NCBI RefSeq assembly: GCF_016863135.1
Contig: NZ_BOOH01000056.1
Coordinates: 1-64,000, forward strand
From: Planobispora longispora
GTDB taxonomy: Bacteria; Actinomycetota; Actinomycetes; Streptosporangiales; Streptosporangiaceae
Direction: 5' to 3'
Length of the DNA stretch: 64,000 nt
Below, piece after piece: positions 17,199 to 26,115 of the stretch. The position numbers and the translations under genes are program-made. Each line of letters opens with the position of its first letter. The first letter of the stretch is position 1. The notes beneath the pieces are model-generated. The model saw only the letters and a list, made by a program, of their open reading frames with translations. It did no database searches and was not told where the DNA came from.

Positions 17199-17285
17199 CT
17201 ACGGCTGGAAGGGGCGACACAGCGCGCTGGCCACGCGGCAGAGATCCACGTGACCGCGGGTGATCAGGGGGACCGCGTTCGTCAC
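17199..17285 (-). CDS. Sulfur-operon leader peptide (28 aa, leaderless)
   Basis: A GTG-initiated 28-residue frame ends 32 bases before the dioxygenase start. The sequence includes HVDLCRVASALCRPFQP, the pattern of the putative leader peptides found ahead of sulfur-assimilation and sulfonate genes in actinobacteria, with two Cys codons. The GTG begins exactly six bases after a good -10 box, so the transcript is predicted to be leaderless. Such peptides are thought to sense cysteine through ribosome stalling; that mechanism here is inference. It is too short for ordinary gene calling. Confidence 0.85.
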   Translation of the reverse strand: MTNAVPLITRGHVDLCRVASALCRPFQP

Positions 17286-17291
17286 GCTCCC

Positions 17292-17320
17292 AACGTAGAT
17301 CGGGCGGGGAGTAAAGTCAA
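17292..17320 (-). promoter_or_regulatory. Sigma-70-type promoter of the sulfur operon
   Basis: On the minus strand TTGACT (17315-17320) and TACGTT (17292-17297) are separated by exactly 17 bases. The +1 would fall on the G of the leader-peptide GTG at 17285. The AT-rich stretch upstream (TTACCTACCAATTGTG, 17323-17338) may bind a regulator. Confidence 0.7.
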
Positions 17321-17383
17321 CACAATTGGTAGGTAATTAGGGTTTTATGGGAGCGGCGGGCGGCCGTCTCCGGAAGGGAGCCG

Positions 17384-18901
17384 TCAGTCGTTGCCCGAGA
17401 TGCGGCGGAAGACCTTGCGGAACCTGTCCAGGCGGCCGGGCTCCCGCTGCGCGGACGGCTCCGGCGCGGGGTCGGCCGGGACCGGAGCCGCGAACTGGGG
17501 CGGGATCGGAGCCGCGAACTGGGGCGGGACCGGGGACAGGCCGTCGCGGGCCCGGAGCAGGGCGGTGAGGGCCTCGGCCGCGGAGGGCCGCTTGGCGGGC
17601 GTGACGTCGCGCATGCGGCGCAGCAGGTCCATCACCTCGGGCGCGACGCCGTCCGCCGCCTCGGCGCCCGCGGCGGGCTCGGCGTCCGGGCCCGCCGGCG
17701 GCAGGGAGCCGGTCAGCAGCTGGAAGGCGATCACTCCGGCCGCGTAGACGTCGGAGGCCGTCGTCATCAGGTCGGGCCGGGCCTGGCACTCGGGAGCCAC
17801 GTAGTGGGTGTCGAGCACGTTGGGCAGCTCGTTGGCCACCGTGTGGAGGCGGGTCCCCGGCTTGGCGTAGTCGAAGCCGGTCAGCATCGCGTGGCCGCCC
17901 TCGACCACCAGCACGCAGGCGGGGGTGAGCGCCCGGTGGATGACGTTGTTGGCGTGGACGTGGGCGAGGCCGTGCAGCATGTCCTCCACCACGGCGAGCC
18001 GCGCCCGCGGCGGGAGCGCGTGCCGTCCCGGGCGGGAGGGCAGGTGCAGGTGCAGCGCCTGGCCGTGCACGTCGTCCAGGACGAGCACGAACCGGCTCTC
18101 GTCGTCGACGGCGAAGAAGTCGCGGGAGCGGACGACGCAGGGGTGCGGCGGGATCCTGGTCAGGGACTGGTAGGCGTTGGTGATCAGCCGCCGCTCGGCC
18201 TCCCGCGGCCCCTCCTCGGCCAGCGGGTCGGCCCGGTACACCCGCAGCAGAACGGTCTCGCCGCCGCGGACCGTCGCGTTGACCGCGCGGTACTCGGTGA
18301 CCCGGGCGTCGCCGCCGAGCTCCTCCTCGACCTCCCAGTTGCCGAACCGGGGCGGCGTGGTCGAGCGCCGCACGCTGCCGTTCAGCGCCTCGATGATCGC
18401 GGTCCGGTACGGTCCGACGTCGGTGGTGTAGCCGCGCCGTACCCGCGAGGCGTCGCTCAGCGTGCCGATCAGGCCCGCCAGGTCGGTGACGTGCCGGGAG
18501 TCGCGCCCGGCCGGGTCGACCAGCTCGGCGTCCGGCCCGGTCAGCACGACGACGCTGTCGACGTAGACGCGGTCCAGCTCGCCGCGCTCGCGCACGAGCA
18601 CGCCCTTGAGCGCCCGCCCGTTGCCCCGCAGCTTGCTCACCGGGGACCCGAACGCGCTGCGCCGCGCGGGGAACCAGCGGGTCCCCGACACCTCGATCCG
18701 GCCGCGCGTCCCCTTGACGTCGATGACGCACAACGAGTGGCCGGTCAGCACGACCAGATCGACCTCGAAGACGTCGTCGTCCCTCGGGACCTCGATGTTG
18801 TGCAGCAGCAGCCAGTCGCCGGGCGCGTTGTCCCGCAGGTGCGCGATGACCCGTCGCTCGGCGTCGTTGACCGGGCGTCCGCCACCGACGATCTGTGCCA
18901 T
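17384..18901 (-). CDS. NERD nuclease-like domain fused to a protein pseudokinase
   Basis: The 505-residue protein has two domains. Residues about 10-130 form a NERD domain with the PD-(D/E)xK-like core EVDLVVLTGHSLCVIDVKG (Asp48, Asp61, Lys63). Residues about 186-450 resemble a Ser/Thr kinase, but catalytic positions are lost. The ATP lysine is Arg220 (TVLLRVYRAD), HRD is HRA (322-324) and DFG is GFD (342-344), while APE (369-371) is kept. A Pro-rich tail contains two copies of PPQFAAP. It is therefore probably an inactive kinase scaffold. NERD-kinase fusions occur in PglW of phage-defence systems, but that protein is far larger and no other Pgl/BREX gene is near. The gene stands alone, divergent from a UbiB-like kinase. 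Confidence 0.8.
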   Translation of the reverse strand: MAQIVGGGRPVNDAERRVIAHLRDNAPGDWLLLHNIEVPRDDDVFEVDLVVLTGHSLCVIDVKGTRGRIEVSGTRWFPARRSAFGSPVSKLRGNGRALKGVLVRERGELDRVYVDSVVVLTGPDAELVDPAGRDSRHVTDLAGLIGTLSDASRVRRGYTTDVGPYRTAIIEALNGSVRRSTTPPRFGNWEVEEELGGDARVTEYRAVNATVRGGETVLLRVYRADPLAEEGPREAERRLITNAYQSLTRIPPHPCVVRSRDFFAVDDESRFVLVLDDVHGQALHLHLPSRPGRHALPPRARLAVVEDMLHGLAHVHANNVIHRALTPACVLVVEGGHAMLTGFDYAKPGTRLHTVANELPNVLDTHYVAPECQARPDLMTTASDVYAAGVIAFQLLTGSLPPAGPDAEPAAGAEAADGVAPEVMDLLRRMRDVTPAKRPSAAEALTALLRARDGLSPVPPQFAAPIPPQFAAPVPADPAPEPSAQREPGRLDRFRKVFRRISGND

Positions 18902-19140
18902 CCGAGCGCGCCGCCTCTCTAACGGACCCCAGGGGCCTCGCGATCCTCAACAGAACAAGGGTCTCATCCTCGCGGGAATTCCGCCGGGACGCGAATGATC
19001 TAGGGTGGGTCCGCTGGATCTCGGCCGTCGCGGACGGCCGTCCGGGCGTCGCGTGGAGATCCGGGGATCCGGTCGCGCGGAGATCCGAAGATCCACGAGA
19101 CCTGCCCGGTCTGTCCGCCCTCACCCCTCGATCGGACGGG

Positions 19141-21093
19141 ATGCCCATGGAGTTCATGCTGACGGTCGTCCTGCTGGTGACGGTCGCCGTGGTGCTGACC
19201 GTGTTCGCGGTGGCCGCCCGGAGGCTGCTCGACCTGCGGTTCGGGCTGGTCCGCACGCTGCTGGCCGGGGCTCTCGTGCTCGCCATCGGCGGACCGCTCA
19301 TGCGCGCGTTCAGCGGGGCCGTCGATCCGGGCGACTCCGGCATCACCCCGCTGTGGTTCCTCATCCTGGCGGTCGTCTGCGCGCTGCTGGCCGGGATGGT
19401 GTTCCTGGTGGTGGCCGAGGCGCTGGCGCCGCCCGGATCGATCCCCGGGCCGCTGGAACTGGTCAGGGGAACGCGCCGGCGGCTGGTCAGGTCGCGCCGC
19501 TACCTGGCGATCACCCGGATCCTGGTCCGGCACGGCCTCGGCCCCTACCTCCGCGGCCGGGACCCCGCCCTCGGCGGCCCCTCCAGCCGGGCGCGGCTGG
19601 CCAGGTCGCTGCGCGAGGCCCTGGACGACGGCGGCGTCACCTTCGTCAAGCTCGGCCAGATCCTGTCCACCCGGAGCGATCTGCTGCCGCCGGAGTTCGT
19701 CGAGGAGCTGCGGCTGCTGCAGGACCGGGTGGCCGCCGCCCCGTGGACGGAGGTCGAGCCGGTGCTCGCCGCCGAGCTCGGCGGGCCGGTGGCCGAGGTG
19801 TTCGCCGCGTTCGATCGGGAGCCCCTCGCGGCGGCCTCGATCGCGCAGGTCTACCGGGCGCGGCTGAAGACCGGTGAGGACGTGGTGGTCAAGGTCCAGC
19901 GGCCGGGGATCGCCGAGGTGGTGGAGCGGGACCTCGACATCGTGGCCCGCCTGGCCCGGTCGCTGGAGCGGCGGACCCGCTGGGGCCGCACGCTCGGCGT
20001 GACCGGGCTCTCCCGGGGGTTCGCCGAGGCGCTCCGGGAGGAGCTCGACTTCCGCGTCGAGAGCGCCAACATGGCCGCCGTGGCCGCGGCCTCCGCGGGC
20101 GAGCCGGTCCGGGTCCCCGCGCCCCGCCCCGAGCTGTCCGGGCGGCGGGTGCTCGTCATGGAACGGCTGGAGGGGGTCTCCCTCGGCGGCGCCGTACCGG
20201 AGGGGACCGACCGGGAGGGGCTCGCCGGGACCCTGTTCGACACGCTGCTCCGCCAGATCATGCTGCACGGGGTCTTCCACGCCGACCCCCACCCGGGCAA
20301 CATCATGCTGCTCGCCGACGGCGGCCTGGCCATGCTGGACTTCGGCTCGGTCGGCCGGCTCGACGCCTCGTTGCGCGAGGCGCTGCAGCGCCTGCTGCTG
20401 GCGATGGACCGGGGCGACCCGCTGGGCGTGAGCGACGCGCTGCTGGAGGTGGTGTCGCGGCCCGAGGAGATCGACGAGCGCGGGCTGGAGCGCGAGCTCG
20501 GCCGTTTCATGGCCCGGCACCTGGTCGCCGGCGCCGCCTCGGACGCGCAGATGTTCGGCCACCTGTTCCGGATCGTCTCCGGGCGCGGGCTGTCCGTCCC
20601 GCCCGAGGTGGCGGCGGTGTTCCGGGCGCTGGCGACGCTCGAGGGCACCCTGGCGCGGCTGGCGCCCGGCTTCGACATCCTCGCGGAGGCGCGGTCCTTC
20701 TCCGCCCGGCACGTCGCCGAGCGGAGCGGTCCCGAGCGGATCCGGGAGGCGGTCATGGCGGAGGCGCTGGGCCTGCTGCCCATGATGCGCCGGCTGCCCC
20801 GCCGGGTGGAGCGGATCGCCGACGCGGCCGAGCACGGCCGGTTCGGCGTGAACGTGCGGCTGTTCGCCGACGAACGCGACCGGCGGCACGTCACCGGGCT
20901 CCTCCACCAGGTGCTCCTGACCGTCCTGGCGGCCACCACGGGGATCATGGCCGTGCTCCTGCTCGGCGCCGACAACGGCCCGGCCGTCACCGCCAGCGTC
21001 GGTCTCTTCCAGCTGATCGGCTACAACCTGCTGCTGGTCAGCGCGATCCTGGGCCTGCGGGTGCTGGTGGTGATCTTCCGGGCGGGCCGCTGA
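19141..21093 (+). CDS. ABC1/UbiB-family atypical kinase (AarF domain)
   Basis: The 650-residue membrane protein starts with three hydrophobic segments (about 3-25, 38-55 and 78-103). The ABC1 kinase-like core follows with KLGQILSTR (the KxGQ motif, about 170), AAASIAQVYRA (Ala-rich loop), VVVKVQRPG (ATP lysine), HADPHPGN (catalytic loop) and LDFGSVG. Two C-terminal helices finish the protein. UbiB-like ATPases affect isoprenoid-quinone lipid metabolism; actinomycetes have several paralogues of unknown substrate. ATG 19141 was chosen over the upstream in-frame start because the preceding codons look non-coding. No partner gene is adjacent on the same strand. Confidence 0.88.
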   Translation: MPMEFMLTVVLLVTVAVVLTVFAVAARRLLDLRFGLVRTLLAGALVLAIGGPLMRAFSGAVDPGDSGITPLWFLILAVVCALLAGMVFLVVAEALAPPGSIPGPLELVRGTRRRLVRSRRYLAITRILVRHGLGPYLRGRDPALGGPSSRARLARSLREALDDGGVTFVKLGQILSTRSDLLPPEFVEELRLLQDRVAAAPWTEVEPVLAAELGGPVAEVFAAFDREPLAAASIAQVYRARLKTGEDVVVKVQRPGIAEVVERDLDIVARLARSLERRTRWGRTLGVTGLSRGFAEALREELDFRVESANMAAVAAASAGEPVRVPAPRPELSGRRVLVMERLEGVSLGGAVPEGTDREGLAGTLFDTLLRQIMLHGVFHADPHPGNIMLLADGGLAMLDFGSVGRLDASLREALQRLLLAMDRGDPLGVSDALLEVVSRPEEIDERGLERELGRFMARHLVAGAASDAQMFGHLFRIVSGRGLSVPPEVAAVFRALATLEGTLARLAPGFDILAEARSFSARHVAERSGPERIREAVMAEALGLLPMMRRLPRRVERIADAAEHGRFGVNVRLFADERDRRHVTGLLHQVLLTVLAATTGIMAVLLLGADNGPAVTASVGLFQLIGYNLLLVSAILGLRVLVVIFRAGR

Positions 21094-21120
21094 GCCCCGG
21101 GCCGCCGGCCGGGCCCCGGG

Positions 21121-21786
21121 TCACCGGCGGCGGGGGCTGACCAGGCCGGTCTCGTAGGCCAGGGCGACCGCCTGGGCGCGGCTGGACAGGCCCAGCTTGG
21201 CCATCGCCCGGTTGAGGTGGGTCTTGACCGTCGCCTCGCTCACGCACAGCTCGTCGGCGATCTCCCCGTTGGACAGCGCGCGGCCCACCATGCGCAGCAC
21301 CTCGACCTCCCGGGAGGTGAGCGCGTCGAGGCCGGCGTCCGGGACGGCGGCGGAGCCGCGGCCGCTGGTGTAGGCCTCGACGAGGCGGCGGGTCACGGTG
21401 GGGGCGAACAACATGTCGCCGGCGGCGATCGTGCGGACCGCCGCGATCAGCCGCTCCGGCGGGGTGTCCTTGAGCAGGAAACCCGAGGCCCCGGCGCGGA
21501 GCGCGTCGTAGACGTACTCGTCCAGGTCGAAGGTGGTCAGGATCAGCACCTTCGGCGGCACGGGCCCGGCCGCGGCGAGGATGCGCCCGGTCGCCGCGAT
21601 GCCGTTCACCTCCGGCATCCGCACGTCCATCAGGATCACGTCGGGCCGTACGGCGGCCGCCAGCGCGACGGCCTCCTCGCCCCCGGACGCCTCGCCCACG
21701 ACCTCCAGGTCCGAGGTGGCCCGGATCAGCGCCGCGAAACCGGCCCGCACCAGTACCTGGTCGTCCACGACCAGTACCTTGATCAT
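21121..21786 (-). CDS. NarL/FixJ response regulator (LuxR-type HTH)
   Basis: The 221-residue regulator has a receiver domain (acidic DD at 8-9, phosphoacceptor Asp in ILMDVRMPEVNG at about 54, Lys in FLLKDTPPE at about 105). A LuxR-type DNA-binding domain follows (LTSREVEVLRMVGRALSNGEIADEL...VKTHLNRAMAKLGL, about 152-212). It starts 35 bases after the histidine kinase stop, so the two form an operon and a cognate pair. The target genes are unknown. Confidence 0.92.
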   Translation of the reverse strand: MIKVLVVDDQVLVRAGFAALIRATSDLEVVGEASGGEEAVALAAAVRPDVILMDVRMPEVNGIAATGRILAAAGPVPPKVLILTTFDLDEYVYDALRAGASGFLLKDTPPERLIAAVRTIAAGDMLFAPTVTRRLVEAYTSGRGSAAVPDAGLDALTSREVEVLRMVGRALSNGEIADELCVSEATVKTHLNRAMAKLGLSSRAQAVALAYETGLVSPRRR

Positions 21787-21821
21787 CGATCCCTCGCTCA
21801 CCGTTCCGTCCGCCGGGCCGC

Positions 21822-23057
21822 TCACCGGGTGCGGGACCCGCCCTTCACCGGCGACAGCGGCAGTGTGGCCGACACCTCGAACCCGCCCTGCGGGAGCGGC
21901 CCGGAGATCACCGCCCCGCGGTAGAGCTTGACGCGCTCGCGCATTCCGATCAAGCCGTGCCCGCCCTCGCCGGACTGCCGCGAGCCGGATCCGTCGTCGG
22001 TGACGGTGACGCGCAGCTCCTCGCCGCCGTAGTGCAGCCGGACCGTCGCGCGGGCCGGGAGCGCGTGCTTGATCACATTGGTGAGGCCCTCCTGCGCCAC
22101 CCGGTACGCGCACAACTCGACCCCGGGGTTGAGCGGCCGGACGCTCCCGGTCACCTCCACGTCGACCGGGACCCCGGCGGCGCGGACGCGCTCGACGAGC
22201 TGGCCGAGCTGCCCCAGCCCCGGGGTGGGGTCGTAGGTGCCGTCCTCCCTGGTGGGCCGGTCCAGGCGGAGCACGGCCAGCAGCCGCCGCATCTCCTCCA
22301 GCGCCTCGTGGCTGGTGTCGGCGACCGTCGCCAGCGCCGTCCTGGCCGTGCCCGGGTCGCTGGAGAACACGTAGCGGGCCAGCCCGGCCTGCACCGAGAT
22401 CACCGACATGTGGTGGGCGACGATGTCGTGCAGCTCGCCGGCGATGCGCACCCGCTCCTCGGTCACCGCCCGCCGGGCCCGGTCCTCCTGGTCCTGCCGG
22501 AGCCGCTCGGTGAGCTCGGCCAGGCGCCGGTTGCGCTCGGCCAGCCTGCGGGTGCCGAGGCCGAACGTGCAGGTGGCGCCGACGACCGCCAGGCCCTGGA
22601 GGCCGTTGAGCAGCGCCATGCCGTCCTGCGCGGTGGCGGCGGCCCACCACCACACCGCCGTCGCGACCACGGCTCCGGTCAGTATGGCCGGGAGCGGGCG
22701 CAGGGCGGCGACGCTGTAGAGGGCGAACATGGGGGCGAAGTTGTTCACCTCGGGCAGGTAGCCGAGCGCGTGGTGGCAGATCGAGGCGGTGCCGCAGGCC
22801 AGGAGCACCGTCAGCGGGGCCTTCCTGCGCACGGCGACCGGTAGATTGGCCAGGCAGGTCAGCAGGGCGGAGGCCGTGTCGGACTCCCGCCACAGGCCGC
22901 TCCGGTCGGTCAGCTCCCAGGCCAGCGTGATCGCGGTGAGCGCGACGGCGAACGCCGTGTCCACGGCCAGGGGACTGACCTTCATCACCCGGCTCACCAG
23001 CGCCGTCATTCTCGCCCGCACCTGCGCATGGTAGCCAGCCGGATCCGGTTCCCTCAT
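21822..23057 (-). CDS. Sensor histidine kinase, HisKA_3 type
   Basis: The 411-residue kinase has a membrane N-terminus of about five hydrophobic segments (roughly 30-175) and a coiled-coil linker. The dimerisation/phosphoacceptor helix carries ELHDIVAHHMSVI, and a C-terminal ATPase has GHGLIGMRERV. This is the usual actinomycete NarL-partner layout, with no separate extracellular sensor domain, so the signal is likely sensed in the membrane. It is cotranscribed with the downstream regulator. Confidence 0.9.
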   Translation of the reverse strand: MREPDPAGYHAQVRARMTALVSRVMKVSPLAVDTAFAVALTAITLAWELTDRSGLWRESDTASALLTCLANLPVAVRRKAPLTVLLACGTASICHHALGYLPEVNNFAPMFALYSVAALRPLPAILTGAVVATAVWWWAAATAQDGMALLNGLQGLAVVGATCTFGLGTRRLAERNRRLAELTERLRQDQEDRARRAVTEERVRIAGELHDIVAHHMSVISVQAGLARYVFSSDPGTARTALATVADTSHEALEEMRRLLAVLRLDRPTREDGTYDPTPGLGQLGQLVERVRAAGVPVDVEVTGSVRPLNPGVELCAYRVAQEGLTNVIKHALPARATVRLHYGGEELRVTVTDDGSGSRQSGEGGHGLIGMRERVKLYRGAVISGPLPQGGFEVSATLPLSPVKGGSRTR

Positions 23058-23557
23058 CGGTTGGGCGGTTGAGCGCGCATACCGCGGAAGTTGTACGGCG
23101 GGGCCGCGCCTACCGCACCGGTTACGGCCGAATCAGACTCCCGAGCGATGCGTGGCCGGCGACCGCGGCCTAGCGTGGTGTCCCGCAGCCGCAGCGGGTG
23201 AGACGGCGGCCGTGATGTCCTCGTCCGGGCCTCCGGCGCCGCGCACGGGGCGCCGGAGGCCCGGACGGGGGCGACCTCCGGGCGCGTGAACGCGGGGCGG
23301 GACCTCGCCGCCACGCTCTACGGCGGTGGCCGGGGCCGGTGGGGAGACCCGGCTCCGGCCGCCCGGCCTTCTGGGCGGACCCGGCTCCGGCAGTCTGGCC
23401 CGGCGCCTCGGACCCCTTTCCGGCCACGCCGGGTCATCCCGTTTTCCCGCCTCCGCCCTTCCCGCTCCCGCCGGGCCGGGGCCGCTCCCGCGGGGCCCCG
23501 GGGGTTTGCCGTGGCCAGAGCGGGTAGACGCCTACTTCTGTAGGGAGGAGGCATGTC
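23058..23557. other. Gene-poor interval
   Basis: About 500 GC-rich bases separate the histidine kinase start from the Holin-X gene. Several frames stay open by composition only, with no ribosome site or recognisable domain. I see no RNA gene, long repeat or clear operator. The promoters of both divergent genes must lie here. Confidence 0.4.
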
Positions 23558-23959
23558 ATGACGCACAGTACGAAGGAGCACCTCTCCACCGCCGAGCTGA
23601 TCCGGCAGGTCTCGGAAGAGGTATCCCGTCTGGTCAGGGACGAGCTTCGGCTGGCCAAGATCGAGCTCGCGGAGAAGGGGAAACACGCGGGCATCGGAGC
23701 GGGACTGTTCGGCGGAGCCGGGGTCGTGGCCCTGTTCGGCGGCGGCTCGATGGTGGCCGCCGTGATCCTGCTGCTCGCCCTGGTGATGCCCGCCTGGGCC
23801 GCCGCGGCGGTCGTGGGCGCGGTGCTGCTCCTCGCGGCCGCGGTCCTCGGGTTCATGGGCAAGCGCCAGGTGGCCGAGATGGGCTCGCCGACTCCTGAGC
23901 GGACCATCCAGAGCGTCAAGAGCGACATCAACGCCGTGAAGGAAAGAGCACACCGATGA
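23558..23959 (+). CDS. Holin-X superfamily III membrane protein (phage_holin_3_6 type)
   Basis: The 133-residue protein has an N-terminal amphipathic segment (LIRQVSEEVSRLVRDELRLAKIELAEKG) and two hydrophobic helices (about 48-75 and 78-105), the layout of actinobacterial Holin-X proteins. Despite the name, these are chromosomal membrane proteins, not phage lysis holins in any proven sense. A strong ribosome site (GGGAGGAGG) precedes ATG 23558. The stop overlaps the next gene (ATGA). This pairing with DUF3618 is common in actinomycetes and suggests a cell-envelope role. Confidence 0.85.
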   Translation: MTHSTKEHLSTAELIRQVSEEVSRLVRDELRLAKIELAEKGKHAGIGAGLFGGAGVVALFGGGSMVAAVILLLALVMPAWAAAAVVGAVLLLAAAVLGFMGKRQVAEMGSPTPERTIQSVKSDINAVKERAHR

Positions 23960-24786
23960 CCGAGAGCGACCCGGGCAGGCACGACCGGGATCTGACGGAA
24001 GCGGGGACGGCCGGCGCTCGCCGGCAGGAGATCGGCACGCCCGTCTCCGATGACGAGCGCGGTTCCCTGAACATGCCGCCCCACGATCCGGCCATGACGT
24101 CCACCGGCGCCGCCGGGTCCGCCGGGCCTGCCGGTCCCACGGGGACTCTCGCCGCCGCCGGGCCCACCGGGTCCGCCGGGGCCGGGACACCGGGCGACGA
24201 CTCCGGCTTCTCGCCGGGGCAGAGCGGCGGGACGTCCCGGCCGGCCGGGGCCGTGCCCGCGGGGATGACGGTGGAGGAGGCCGTACGGCGGGACATCGAG
24301 GAGACCCGCCGCGAGCTGGGCGACACCGTGGAGGCGCTGATGCACAAGACCGACGTGAAGAGCCGCGTCCAGCACACCGCCGCCAGCATGGGCGACCAGC
24401 TCAAGGAGCGCGTCCAGCACACCGCCGCGAGCGTGGGCGACGACATCAAGCGCATGGGCACGGCCACCAGCGCCACCGCCACCGGTCTCGTGGACCGGGT
24501 CAAGGGAGCCGCTCCCGAGATGATGGACAAGGTCAGGGACGCCACGCCCGCCGAGGTCAGGCACGCGGCGGGGCGGGTCTCGGCCGAGGCGGGCAAGCGG
24601 CCCGTCGCCACCATGGCGGTGGCGGGCGCGCTCGCGCTGCTCGTGATCCGCGCCCTGCGCCGCCGGAGGATGCACGGCGCCGCCGACAATCCGCGCTCCG
24701 TCCTCCGGATGGTCCGCGGCGCCGCCCGCAACCCGCGGGCCGCCCTCAGCCCGCGCACCCCCTTGCGGATCCGGAGGGTCCGGTAG
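23956..24786 (+). CDS. DUF3618 domain protein
   Basis: The 276-residue protein has a long disordered N-terminus rich in Gly, Ala, Pro and Thr (about 1-100). The DUF3618 core follows (EEAVRRDIEETRRELGDTVEALMHKTDVKSR begins near 110). A near-perfect internal duplication, RVQHTAASMGDQLKE then RVQHTAASVGDDIKR, lies at about 135-165. One membrane helix (about 215-235) and a basic tail end the protein. Its start overlaps the Holin-X stop, so the two are co-translated. The function is unknown; the helical repeats and single anchor suggest a peripheral envelope or scaffold protein. Confidence 0.82.
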   Translation: MTESDPGRHDRDLTEAGTAGARRQEIGTPVSDDERGSLNMPPHDPAMTSTGAAGSAGPAGPTGTLAAAGPTGSAGAGTPGDDSGFSPGQSGGTSRPAGAVPAGMTVEEAVRRDIEETRRELGDTVEALMHKTDVKSRVQHTAASMGDQLKERVQHTAASVGDDIKRMGTATSATATGLVDRVKGAAPEMMDKVRDATPAEVRHAAGRVSAEAGKRPVATMAVAGALALLVIRALRRRRMHGAADNPRSVLRMVRGAARNPRAALSPRTPLRIRRVR

Positions 24787-24835
24787 GCGGGGGAACCCGA
24801 CGGGTTCGCCAAAGGAATCCGTAGAGCGCGTCAGA

Positions 24836-24867
24836 GCCCGGCCCGGCGCATGCCCGCCGGGCCGGGC
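24836..24867. terminator. Bidirectional terminator hairpin
   Basis: A perfect 13-bp stem (GCCCGGCCCGGCG and complement) with a six-base loop lies between the convergent DUF3618 and MFS genes. Confidence 0.65.
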
Positions 24868-24899
24868 TCCGCGCCTCCGGACGCTTCCGGTGCGACCGG

Positions 24900-26105
24900 C
24901 TACGCCGACACGCAGGCCGGGACGGCGATCGGCCGGTCTTCGGCCTTCCGGGGTTCCCGGCCCAGCCGCCTGACCGGCTTGATCAACAGCAGTGCCGCCA
25001 CCACGCCGACCGCCACCAGGGACGATCCCAGCATGAAGGCGCGCGGTTCGACCACCGCGGTGACCGGACCGGCCAGCGCCTGGCCGACCGCCATGCCCGC
25101 GACCGACCCGGCCACCTGGTAGGCGTTGACCCGGTTCAGCACGTCCGGAGCGACCTGCGTCTGCACGCTGGTCGACCACATCACCGACCAGAACGCCCAC
25201 GCGCACCCGCCGAGCAGGTGCCCGGCCATCAGCAGCGGCAGCGGCAGCCCCAGCGCGACCGTCAGCGGCACCGCCACGTACCCGCTCAGCGCCGCCGCCC
25301 CGGCCGCCAGCGGCCTGCGCGGCCTGAGCCTGATCGCCACCAGCCCGCCCAGCACCGTGCCGAGGCCGAGCGCCGCCATCACCCAGCCGTAGTCGGCCCC
25401 GATGACCTGCGACGACAGCGGCACGTACGGCCCGACCACCAGAACGCCCCAGAACACCCAGACCAGGATGACCGACCACATCCAGCTCCTGGCCCTGAAC
25501 TCCTGCCAGCCCCTGCGCAGGTCGCTCAGCACGTCGGAGGGCTCCGGCCTGGGGACGGCGACCCGCACCACCAGCAGGCACACCCCGCTGACCAGGAACG
25601 TCGCGGCGTCCACCGTGTAGACGAACACCGGCCCGGCCACGAGCATGAGCACTCCCGCCAGGGCGGGCCCGGCCAGATGGGTGATCGCCTCGGCGATCTT
25701 CAGTGTCGCGTTGGCCCGCTGCGGATCCTCGGCGACCAGGGGGACCATGCCGTTGACGCCCGGTTCGAACACCCCGGCGGCCATGCCCGACAGGAACGCC
25801 GTCACCAGCAACAGGGCGTACGGCGGAGCGCCGTCCAGGAAGGCGATCGCCACGATCCCCTGGGTGACGACCCTGACCGCGTCCGCGCCGATCATCAGGC
25901 GCCGGGCGCCGATCCGGTCGGCGACGACTCCGCCGAACAGCATGACCAGCACGGCCGACGCGGTCCAGAGCGCGAGCACGTAGCCGACGCCCGCGATCCC
26001 GTAGACCTTCCCGATCGCCAGAGCCGAGGCGACGGGCATCATCGCGTCACCCAGCAGCGAGATCGTGCGGGCCCCGAAATAGAGGGTGAAGTTCCTCGTC
26101 CACAT
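24900..26105 (-). CDS. MFS transporter (drug-efflux type, MFS_3-like)
   Basis: The 401-residue protein has about 12 predicted helices. It has the opening MWTRNFTLYFGARTISLLGDAMMPVA and the loop 2-3 motif GGVVADRIGARRLMI (about 58-72), typical of MFS exporters related to macrolide efflux and enterobactin export families. The start is ATG 26105. It is divergent from a GlxA-type regulator with a palindrome between them, which suggests regulator-controlled efflux. The substrate is unknown. Confidence 0.85.
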   Translation of the reverse strand: MWTRNFTLYFGARTISLLGDAMMPVASALAIGKVYGIAGVGYVLALWTASAVLVMLFGGVVADRIGARRLMIGADAVRVVTQGIVAIAFLDGAPPYALLLVTAFLSGMAAGVFEPGVNGMVPLVAEDPQRANATLKIAEAITHLAGPALAGVLMLVAGPVFVYTVDAATFLVSGVCLLVVRVAVPRPEPSDVLSDLRRGWQEFRARSWMWSVILVWVFWGVLVVGPYVPLSSQVIGADYGWVMAALGLGTVLGGLVAIRLRPRRPLAAGAAALSGYVAVPLTVALGLPLPLLMAGHLLGGCAWAFWSVMWSTSVQTQVAPDVLNRVNAYQVAGSVAGMAVGQALAGPVTAVVEPRAFMLGSSLVAVGVVAALLLIKPVRRLGREPRKAEDRPIAVPACVSA

Positions 26106-26115
26106 GAGTCCCAAT

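Noticed and set aside
21121..22893. A fused kinase-regulator protein suggested by one long open frame
   Set aside because: The kinase lies in a different frame and ends at 21822; the regulator has its own ATG at 21786.
23558..24786. Prophage lysis cassette suggested by the Holin-X name
   Set aside because: No endolysin, capsid, terminase or integrase gene is nearby; Holin-X/DUF3618 pairs are chromosomal in actinomycetes.
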